Assembly: GCA_964361075.1 (NCBI GenBank)
Contig: CAYHZL010000141.1
Span: 1 to 9,454, forward strand
Source of the DNA: CAYHZL01 sp964361075
Lineage (GTDB): Bacteria; Bacteroidota; Ignavibacteria; UBA10030; UBA8401
Length of the DNA: 9,454 nt
Direction: 5' to 3'
Shown: positions 1-5,925 of the stretch, piece after piece
How the letters are laid out: every line of letters starts with the position of its first letter
Position numbering within the stretch: position 1 is the stretch's first letter
Made by a program: the position numbers and the translations under genes
Notes under the pieces: generated by a model
What the model was told of the DNA's origin: nothing
What the model saw: only the letters and a program-made list of their open reading frames with translations
Databases searched by the model: none

Positions 1-31
1 ACTTCGGTCGCTTCGCTCCCTCGCAATGACG
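1..31 (-). repeat. Dispersed-type intergenic repeat, left end copy
   Basis: On the minus strand this reads CGTCATTGCGAGG, then GAGCGAAGCGA, then CCGAAGT. It shares the first 13 bases and last 7 bases with the segment at 9426-9454, which lies in the opposite orientation. The CATTGCGAGG...GCGAAGCGA pattern resembles a small intergenic repeat that I recall from many unrelated bacterial genomes; that recollection was not checked here. It lies downstream of the DHS-like gene and may be cut by the window edge. Confidence 0.6.
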
Positions 32-60
32 ACGATGTTTTTAGAGATGCCCATATAATA

Positions 61-1089
61 TTACGAAGTAAATATTTTTGACCACTCGTACTTTTTGCGT
101 TTTTTCCAATGTGCATTGTGGTACACATAACTGAAAATAAGCGGCACCACCGTTGTTGCTTCTGCATACACCATTTGTTCGAATACTGTATCCACTTTCC
201 CCCACGAGCTGGCTTCTTTCAGTGTTGAACTTGAACACGCACCGTCACGCACATCAGCAACGGTAATTTGCACTGCGTACTTGTGCATCGGCACTTCCAT
301 ACCTAAACATTCTGCACAAACAACCGTATCTTGAGCGAAATTCTTCGGCACACCGCCGCCAATCATAAACAATCCGGAAGTTTTAGCAGCCATTTTAATT
401 TCCGTCAGTTCAAGAAAATCTTTTGCAGAATCAAGTGAAACGTACGGCATACCGGCGGCTCTCCGTTCGTACTGGTGCATCACCAATCCGAAACCTGCGC
501 TCGAATCAGAAAATGCCGGACAGAAAATCGGCACATTGTGTTCGTACGCTAATTGCACAAGAGAATTTTTCTTCTTGCCATACTTCTGCAAATATTTTCC
601 CATCTCTTTAATAATTTCGCGTGATGAGTACGGTCGCGGTTCAAGCGCATCAACTATTTTTTTGATGGTCGCATCGCAATGCTGCAATTCTTCTTCGTCA
701 ATGTACGTATCGTAAATTCTGTCAATGTAATTGTTCCGAAGATGTTTGTCATCAATAAACGGCGTCCCCTTGTAATGTTTAAAACCAAGACCTTCAAAAA
801 AATCCATATCCACAATTGAAGCGCCGGTCGCAACAATCGCATCAACCATGTTGTAGCGTACCATATCCGCATAGACTTGCATACAACCGCCGGCGCTTGT
901 GCTTCCGGCAAGAGTTAACATTGTTGTGCAGCCTTTATCTTCCAGCATTTTTTTGAAAATATCCGCCGCACGTGCTGTATCGCGCGAACTGAATGACATC
1001 TCTCGCATTGCGTTAATAATTTTTGTCGAATCAAATGCTGTCGCGTCAATTTGTGTTACCACATCTTTTAATAAAGCTTTTTTCTTCAT
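61..1089 (-). CDS. Deoxyhypusine synthase-family protein (bacterial DHS-like, possible homospermidine synthase)
   Basis: This is a 342-residue NAD-dependent aminobutyl-transferase of the deoxyhypusine synthase fold. In eukaryotes and archaea the family moves the butylamine group of spermidine onto a lysine of eIF5A. Most bacteria lack eIF5A, so a bacterial homologue more plausibly acts on a free polyamine, for example making homospermidine; that is inference. Visible family features are LTLAGSTSAGG (about 58-68), VATGASIVDMDF (86-97), CPAFSDSSAGFG (190-201), GGGVPKN with the expected catalytic lysine at K249, DVRDGACSSS (279-288) and EASSWGKVD (292-300). The C-terminus is basic (WKKRKK). An upstream in-frame ATG at 1146 would add 19 residues lying in an intergenic repeat, so I chose the ATG at 1089, which has AAGGAAC in front. 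The gene follows hldD on the same strand after 115 nt, so it may have its own promoter. No frameshift or missing motif is seen. Confidence 0.9.
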   Translation of the reverse strand: MKKKALLKDVVTQIDATAFDSTKIINAMREMSFSSRDTARAADIFKKMLEDKGCTTMLTLAGSTSAGGCMQVYADMVRYNMVDAIVATGASIVDMDFFEGLGFKHYKGTPFIDDKHLRNNYIDRIYDTYIDEEELQHCDATIKKIVDALEPRPYSSREIIKEMGKYLQKYGKKKNSLVQLAYEHNVPIFCPAFSDSSAGFGLVMHQYERRAAGMPYVSLDSAKDFLELTEIKMAAKTSGLFMIGGGVPKNFAQDTVVCAECLGMEVPMHKYAVQITVADVRDGACSSSTLKEASSWGKVDTVFEQMVYAEATTVVPLIFSYVYHNAHWKKRKKYEWSKIFTS

Positions 1090-1093
1090 TGCA

Positions 1094-1100
1094 GTTCCTT
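1094..1100 (-). promoter_or_regulatory. Ribosome binding site that sets the DHS-like start
   Basis: The minus strand reads AAGGAAC followed by TGCA and ATG. The AGGA core is 6 nt from the ATG at 1089, which supports that start over the in-frame ATG at 1146. The AT-rich stretch TTTATATATTAAC just upstream (about 1112-1124) could hold a -10 element, but I cannot fix a convincing -35. Confidence 0.55.
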
Positions 1101-1130
1101 GTTTATTTTTGTTAATATATAAATTTTTTC

Positions 1131-1200
1131 TCTCGCCAAGACGCAAAGCCGCAAAAATTATTTTTAAATATTCTTAGCGTCTCTGCGCCTTTGCGAGAAA
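1131..1200. repeat. Large imperfect inverted repeat between hldD and the DHS-like gene
   Basis: The left arm begins TCTCGCCAAGACGCAAAG at 1131. The reverse complement of the right arm (1171-1200) contains TCTCGCAAAGGCGCAGAG. The arms match at 20 of 25 positions and enclose a very AT-rich loop of roughly 20 nt. A long hairpin with scattered mismatches is possible on either strand. On the minus strand the stem is followed by A-rich, not T-rich, sequence, so it is not a textbook terminator for hldD. The GCGTCT/GCAAAG wording resembles a dispersed intergenic repeat type I recall from several phyla; only one copy is in this window. It fills almost the whole spacer. Confidence 0.75.
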
Positions 1201-1204
1201 TTTT

Positions 1205-2179
1205 TTACAAATATCTCAATTCAGGATGCAAATAATTTTGCACATACTCTTTTACAGATTCTTCCAACGTCCGGAAGTGTACCGGACATCCGGCTGCTTG
1301 CAATTTCGTCATTGTTGCCTGCGTGCGGTATTGATATGCGCTGCGAATGTTTTCCGGCATCTCAATATATTCGATGTTCTGTGTTCGATCTAATGCAGAA
1401 AAAATCGCTTTTGCCAAGTCATTCCATGAACGCGCTTTCCCTGCACCAAGATTAAAGATTCCGTTCACGTTGCTATTCTCCAACAGCCACCACAACACAT
1501 CGGTACAATCCTTCACATACACAAAATCACGAACCTGTTCACCATCGGCATATTCGTTTCTGTATGATTTAAATAATTTTACTTTTCCCGTTTCAATAAT
1601 TTGGTAGTATGCTTTCACTACCAAACTTTTCATGTCGCCTTTATGGTATTCATTCGGTCCGAACACATTGAAAAATTTTATCCCGCAAATTTTATCCAAC
1701 AAATTATTCCGCATCGCCCATTCATCAAAAATTTGTTTTGAATAGCCATACGGATTGAGCGGTGCCAGCGACGTTGTAACGGCATCGTCATCAGAAAAAC
1801 CTTTTTCACCATTGCCGTATGTTGCCGCGCTGCTTGCGTAAATAAAACGAACATTATTGTATGTTGCGTAATCCGCCAACGATTTTGTGTAGCGGTAATT
1901 GTTGAGCATCAGAAATTCAACATCTTTTTCAGTGGTTGAAGAACATGCGCCAAGATGAATGATGGCATCAATATCATTATTCGGAAAAAAATCAGATTCC
2001 AGCGCACTGAGAAAATTATCTTTGTGCATGTAATCTAAAAATTTTTTCCCAACAAGATTCTTCCATTTTTCTGTCGAGCCGAGTTCATCAACAACAAGAA
2101 CATCCGTTCTTCCTTGCTGGTTTAATTTCGCCACCATTGCACTGCCGATAAATCCTGCACCACCCGTTACAACAATCAT
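1205..2179 (-). CDS. hldD: ADP-L-glycero-D-manno-heptose-6-epimerase
   Basis: HldD (RfaD) converts ADP-D-glycero-D-manno-heptose to the L-glycero form, the last step in making the heptose donor for the LPS inner core, in the cytoplasm. The 324 residues match the usual family size. It is a short-chain dehydrogenase of the extended type: the NAD(P)-binding GGAGFIG is at 6-12, the nucleotide site continues at ASSAATYG (115-122), and the YxxxK pair is Y144/K148. NVFGPNEYHKGDM (171-183) carries K180, aligned with the second catalytic lysine known in E. coli HldD (K178). The start ATG overlaps the stop of the upstream zinc-finger gene by 4 nt (ATGA), and GGAG lies 8 nt before it inside that gene, so translation is probably coupled. 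The other heptose genes (gmhA, hldE, gmhB) are not in the window. The family call is firm. Confidence 0.95.
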   Translation of the reverse strand: MIVVTGGAGFIGSAMVAKLNQQGRTDVLVVDELGSTEKWKNLVGKKFLDYMHKDNFLSALESDFFPNNDIDAIIHLGACSSTTEKDVEFLMLNNYRYTKSLADYATYNNVRFIYASSAATYGNGEKGFSDDDAVTTSLAPLNPYGYSKQIFDEWAMRNNLLDKICGIKFFNVFGPNEYHKGDMKSLVVKAYYQIIETGKVKLFKSYRNEYADGEQVRDFVYVKDCTDVLWWLLENSNVNGIFNLGAGKARSWNDLAKAIFSALDRTQNIEYIEMPENIRSAYQYRTQATMTKLQAAGCPVHFRTLEESVKEYVQNYLHPELRYL

Positions 2180-2433
2180 TTCCCAATCTCCGCATATTCT
2201 AAAATTGGGACATCAATGGATTTTGAAACTTTTCTCTTTTCTGAAATTATCGCCTCTGCATCGTGCTCAATATTTTTTATTACTTGCACATCATAATACT
2301 CTTCGCCGCAAAATTCACAAACTTCGGCTGGTACATTATTAAATAATAAAAAATGATCATCATGTTTATAAATATATTGAACATGTGTCTGCTTAAAATT
2401 TTTGTTGCCACAAAAACTACACACTGTATTCAT
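2176..2433 (-). CDS. YgiT-type zinc-finger protein (MqsA N-domain-like putative antitoxin)
   Basis: This 85-residue protein has two CxxC pairs, C5/C8 and C39/C42, with the typical segment VPAEVCEFCGEEYYD at 34-48. That is the zinc-binding YgiT finger found at the N-terminus of the antitoxin MqsA. The C-terminal DNA-binding HTH of full MqsA is absent; after the finger there is a charged helix-like stretch (about 49-70) and a short IDVPILEYAE tail. Proteins of this type often sit beside DUF4258 or other small toxin-like genes, as here, so the antitoxin role is by association. It overlaps the DUF4258 gene by 1 nt (TAATG) and hldD by 4 nt (ATGA). Without an HTH it may not autoregulate in the classic way. 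Confidence 0.85.
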   Translation of the reverse strand: MNTVCSFCGNKNFKQTHVQYIYKHDDHFLLFNNVPAEVCEFCGEEYYDVQVIKNIEHDAEAIISEKRKVSKSIDVPILEYAEIGK

Positions 2434-2723
2434 TATTCACCTCTTTCGAAAATATTTTTAAACTTCGGTGGAGTTGGAACATACACAGTAATAATAACAA
2501 GTTTATCATACCGTTCGCCAACAACACAATGTATTGGTTTACCATTTTTTGAAAACCCAGCAACCAAACAACTTTCACCTCTACCGGTATCAGCATAGGA
2601 TTCTAAAATACGACCATTGACAATTGTCTCCTCAAGTTCAACAAGCAAAATATTATCATTCTGTCTTTCAAAGTTTCCATGCTTGGTAATTACATAATTA
2701 TTTGAAGATATTTTTTCTTTCAC
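2433..2723 (-). CDS. DUF4258 domain protein (putative toxin of a TA-like pair)
   Basis: This 96-residue protein matches the DUF4258 pattern: an N-terminal TKH..FER with H15 and R20, NGRILESYAD (36-45), a SCLVAGFSKNGKPIH strand pair (51-65) with H65, and a closing IITVYVPTPPKFK...FERG. In many genomes such proteins precede a YgiT-type zinc-finger protein, and the pair is treated as a candidate type II toxin-antitoxin system. I know of no settled biochemical activity, so toxicity is inference. The start is GTG (2721-2723); no ATG in frame precedes the conserved region and there is no convincing SD. It follows the metG stop by 21 nt in the same reading frame, separated by TAA and then TAG. The first helix (QNDNILLVELEETI) is less canonical than the usual ERGIS-like wording. 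Confidence 0.8.
   Translation of the reverse strand: MKEKISSNNYVITKHGNFERQNDNILLVELEETIVNGRILESYADTGRGESCLVAGFSKNGKPIHCVVGERYDKLVIITVYVPTPPKFKNIFERGE
2438..2444 (-). promoter_or_regulatory. Strong Shine-Dalgarno of the zinc-finger gene
   Basis: The minus strand reads AAGAGGTGA just ahead of ATAATG, close to the full anti-SD complement. It lies within the last codons of the DUF4258 gene. The DUF4258 gene has a GTG start and no clear SD, so the putative antitoxin should be translated much better than the putative toxin. Confidence 0.6.
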
Positions 2724-2744
2724 CTAATCAATATTCAGCATAGA

Positions 2745-4814
2745 TTATTTTATTCCAATTCCTTGTTCTACTTCTTTGGAGGAAGTGAGTAATGCAAAAT
2801 TTTCACCATCTGCTACTGTTGCAAGTAACATTCCATTCGATTCGACTCCCATCAATTTCGCAGGTGCTAAATTTGCAACAACGATAATTGTTTTCCCAAT
2901 GAGTTGTTCGGGAGAGATTTTTTCAGCAATGCCGGCAACAATCTGACGTTGTTCAAAACCCAAATCAACGTGAAGCTTCAATAATTTTTTCGACTTCGGC
3001 ACCGCTTCCGCCGAAATAATTTTCGCAACACGTAAATCTACTTTTTGAAAATCTTCATACTGAATTTGTGGTTTCAACGGCGCATAATTTTTAGATGGTG
3101 TTTCTTCCGGCTTCGCCTGTAACTCCGAGCCGTGTCCTAATGTATGCAATTCATTTTCTATAACACTATCCTCGATTTTCGTAAATAATATTTCCGGTGT
3201 TTGCAATTGATGACCTTCTGTTAACGTTAACTCACCGGCTCTATTCCATTCTTCTTTTTCTATTGGTGAAGCGATGTTGAGTATCGTCCAAATTTTTTCC
3301 GATGAAAACGGAACGAGCGGCGAAAACAGTACCGCAAGTCCGCGCACAACTTGCAAACTGAGATGCAGTGTGGTCGCACATTGTTCCGATGAATTTTTTA
3401 TTGTTTTCCACGGCTCACTGTCATTAAAATATTTGTTGGCAACGCGCGCAACATTCATTGTTTCAGCTACAGCATCGCGAAATTTATATTTTTCAATCAA
3501 CGTGCCAATGCGTTGCGGCGCTTGCTGCATAAATGCAATCAATTCGTTATCGCGTTCGTTCAATGTGCCAAGCGCAGGGACTTTACCTTCAAAATTTTTC
3601 ATCGCAAAAGCAATAGTGCGATTAACGAAGTTACCGTAAATATCAGCAAGCTCGTTGTTCACTTTCGCTTGAAAATCTTTCCAGTAGAAATCCGAATCTT
3701 TCGTTTCAGGAAAATTTGTTGCCAATGTATAACGCAGATAATCCGCCGGAAACTTTTGCAAAATATCTTTTACATAAATTGCATGATTTCTACTTTTGGA
3801 AAATTTTCCACCTTCTAAATTCAAAAACTCATTCGCCGGAACATTATCCGGAAGAATGTAATCACCTTTCGCCATCAACAAGGCAGGAAACACAATCGTA
3901 TGAAACACAATATTATCTTTGCCGATAAATGCAATATATTGCGTTGAAGAATCTTGCCAATACTCTTTCCACTTCTCCGGTTGATTTTTTTTCTGTGCCC
4001 ATTCTTTGGTAGAAGAAATATATCCAAGCACCGCTTCAAACCACACATACAATACTTTGTGCTGCAAGTTATCCAACGGAACACGCACGCCCCAATCCAA
4101 ATCGCGCGTTACAGCCCGATCTTGCAATCCTTCTTTCAACCAACTACGCGTTTGCTGTAAAACATTTTCTTTCCAATCCGCAGCATGGCTTTCAATATAT
4201 GTTTCAAGCTGCTGCTGAAAATCGCCAAGCTTCAAATACCAATGTGTTGTTTTGCGAACCACGGGTGTCTTGCCCGACACCAAGCTTTTCGGATTTTTCA
4301 ATTCCAACTGATTGTAGTACGAACCGCAATTATCGCACTGGTCGCCGCGCGCTTTATCATTCCCACAATGCGGACAAATTCCCTCGACGTACCGATCCGG
4401 CAAAAACATGTTTGCCGTTTCATCGAAAAATTGTTCTTCATTTTTTTCATGCAGGAATTTTTTACCAAGCAGATCGAGAAAAAATTCCTTCGCCGTCTCG
4501 TGGTGAATTGGAAGTGAAGTACGGGAATAATTATCGAAACTTAATCCGAATTTCTCGAACGCTTCTTTATTCATACCATGGAAGCGATCAACAACAGCTT
4601 GCGGCGCAATCTTTTCTTTTTCTGCAGTGATGGTAATCGGCACACCATGTTCATCGGAACCGCAAATAAACAGCACGTCGCGATGTTGCAAACGCTGGTA
4701 ACGAACAAAAATATCCGCCGGTAAATACGCGCCGGCTAAGTGACCAAGATGAATCGGTCCATTGGCGTACGGCAACGCTGCTGTTACTAAAATTCTTTTA
4801 AACTTATTTTCCAT
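2745..4814 (-). CDS. metG: Methionyl-tRNA synthetase with C-terminal tRNA-binding domain
   Basis: MetRS (689 residues) charges tRNA-Met in the cytoplasm. The class I catalytic core has the HIGH motif as HLGH (22-25) after ALPYANGPI, and the KMSKS motif as KFSKS (337-341). WFEA in YVWFEAVLGY is at 258-261. The CP domain has one zinc-type knuckle with C147, C150, C160 and C163. The helical anticodon-binding domain spans about 380-540, with NKYFNDSEPWK at 460-470. A linker (about 545-580) leads to a C-terminal Trbp111/EMAPII-like OB fold (about 585-689), with VDLRVAKIISAE and VANLAPAKLMGVESNGM. This is the long, probably dimeric form similar in length to E. coli MetG. The ATG lies 11 nt inside the end of holB and has no obvious SD, so coupling to holB translation is likely. 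All key motifs are intact. Confidence 0.97.
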   Translation of the reverse strand: MENKFKRILVTAALPYANGPIHLGHLAGAYLPADIFVRYQRLQHRDVLFICGSDEHGVPITITAEKEKIAPQAVVDRFHGMNKEAFEKFGLSFDNYSRTSLPIHHETAKEFFLDLLGKKFLHEKNEEQFFDETANMFLPDRYVEGICPHCGNDKARGDQCDNCGSYYNQLELKNPKSLVSGKTPVVRKTTHWYLKLGDFQQQLETYIESHAADWKENVLQQTRSWLKEGLQDRAVTRDLDWGVRVPLDNLQHKVLYVWFEAVLGYISSTKEWAQKKNQPEKWKEYWQDSSTQYIAFIGKDNIVFHTIVFPALLMAKGDYILPDNVPANEFLNLEGGKFSKSRNHAIYVKDILQKFPADYLRYTLATNFPETKDSDFYWKDFQAKVNNELADIYGNFVNRTIAFAMKNFEGKVPALGTLNERDNELIAFMQQAPQRIGTLIEKYKFRDAVAETMNVARVANKYFNDSEPWKTIKNSSEQCATTLHLSLQVVRGLAVLFSPLVPFSSEKIWTILNIASPIEKEEWNRAGELTLTEGHQLQTPEILFTKIEDSVIENELHTLGHGSELQAKPEETPSKNYAPLKPQIQYEDFQKVDLRVAKIISAEAVPKSKKLLKLHVDLGFEQRQIVAGIAEKISPEQLIGKTIIVVANLAPAKLMGVESNGMLLATVADGENFALLTSSKEVEQGIGIK

Positions 4815-5919
4815 TCAAGAGTGTGCGTTTAAGTTGAACAGTGAACGAAAGCATTACTAACGGAAGATACACATTTCTTTGCAGAAGTTCGAGAGTGCGT
4901 TCGATGTGTGCAATGCAGCCGGCAAGATCGGCGTTACCAAATTTTGCAACAAACCGTTCCAAGTCTTCTTTCTGATCTCGATTGATTGTTGCTTCAAGTC
5001 CGTATTCTTTCAACATCAGCGCATCGCGGAACCACACAAGCAAGAACATCAGCAGCCGTTCCGTCTTATCTCGATTTTTTGTTTCCATAAATTCCGCGAT
5101 CTCATCAAAAAATTTTAATGCGGAATTGCCAAGCGCCATGCGTAACAATTGCACGGCATCGTTGCGTTGCTGCACAACATCATCCGAAAGTAATTCCAAT
5201 GCACGGCGATAATTTCCGTTTGCAAGACGCGCAGTAATTTTTGCTTGTTCCGATGAAAGCTGTGCGCGTTCTAGTAACGCAAGAGCAATCTCAACATCAT
5301 GCAGCGGCGCACAGTGAATTGCCTGACAACGCGAGAGAATAGTCTGTTTCACTTGCTCCTTGCGCGATGATGTCAAAAGAAAAATCGTTTCGTCGTTCGG
5401 TTCTTCTAATACTTTCAATAAAGAATTTGCTGACGCGTCGTTCATCATATCGGTATCAAAAATAATAAATATTTTTTTTCCCAATTCGACACTGGAAAGA
5501 GCCGCCTCTTTTTTAATTTCACGAATGCTTTTAATGCGGATGAATGATGCTTTGGGAATTTCGATATGAAAATATGGATTCAATGCTTTCTCAGAAATTT
5601 GTCGGCGCACTTCGTCTCTCACATCGTTATCCAATTTATCGTCATCATCGTTTTTCACAGTATCGCCGCCGGGCATCGGAAAAATTAATTTCAGATCAGG
5701 ATGTTGCAGTGTTGACATTTTTTTGCATGATGGACACTCGCCGCAAGCAGCAATTGTTTGTTGCTGACATAACAACGTTGCAGCAAATTCAATCGCCAGT
5801 GCATCTTTCCCAACGCCTTCCTGTCCTAAAAAAATATATGCATGTGCAACACGATGATGTTCAATCGCGCGCTGCAGTATTTCTTTAATTTTTTCCTGAC
5901 CAATGATTGATGTCCACAT
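4804..5919 (-). CDS. holB: DNA polymerase III delta' subunit (clamp loader)
   Basis: Delta' is the wrench subunit of the clamp-loader complex that places the beta clamp on DNA. The 371-residue protein has a RuvB/AAA+-like N-terminus: IIGQEKIKEIL, then a Walker-A-like GQEGVGKDA (32-40), a four-cysteine zinc module at C51, C59, C62 and C65, HPD (73-75), NSLLKVLEEP (165-174), a sensor-1 region LLTSS (181-185) and SRC (196-198). An acidic spacer (KNDDDDKLDND, 89-99) and a NPYFHIE segment follow the zinc module; I take these as lineage variation. Unlike many delta' proteins it keeps GK in the P-loop, so DnaX is an alternative reading, but the size, C-terminal region and lack of a long tail fit HolB better. 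It starts 6 nt after the Omp85-gene stop and overlaps metG by 11 nt. Confidence 0.88.
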   Translation of the reverse strand: MWTSIIGQEKIKEILQRAIEHHRVAHAYIFLGQEGVGKDALAIEFAATLLCQQQTIAACGECPSCKKMSTLQHPDLKLIFPMPGGDTVKNDDDDKLDNDVRDEVRRQISEKALNPYFHIEIPKASFIRIKSIREIKKEAALSSVELGKKIFIIFDTDMMNDASANSLLKVLEEPNDETIFLLTSSRKEQVKQTILSRCQAIHCAPLHDVEIALALLERAQLSSEQAKITARLANGNYRRALELLSDDVVQQRNDAVQLLRMALGNSALKFFDEIAEFMETKNRDKTERLLMFLLVWFRDALMLKEYGLEATINRDQKEDLERFVAKFGNADLAGCIAHIERTLELLQRNVYLPLVMLSFTVQLKRTLLNGK

Positions 5920-5925
5920 ATTTTT

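Noticed and set aside
1090..1146. N-terminal extension of the DHS-like protein from an ATG at 1146
   Set aside because: The added 19 residues come from the intergenic inverted repeat, have no family resemblance, and the ATG at 1089 has an AAGGAAC site at proper spacing.
1131..1200. Classical intrinsic terminator for hldD
   Set aside because: The stem has several mismatches and on the minus strand is followed by A-rich rather than T-rich sequence, so I list it as an inverted repeat only.
4199..4630. Plus-strand open frame of 143 codons opposite metG
   Set aside because: It lies wholly antisense to conserved MetRS coding sequence including the zinc knuckle, and its translation has no recognisable domain.
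5544..5888. Plus-strand open frame of 114 codons opposite holB
   Set aside because: It is antisense to the holB P-loop and zinc module, with a composition typical of a shadow frame.
4804..5919. Calling the gene dnaX (tau/gamma) because the P-loop is intact
   Set aside because: The length, absence of the long DnaX tail and overall wording fit delta' better; an intact GK is seen in many delta' proteins outside the enterics.
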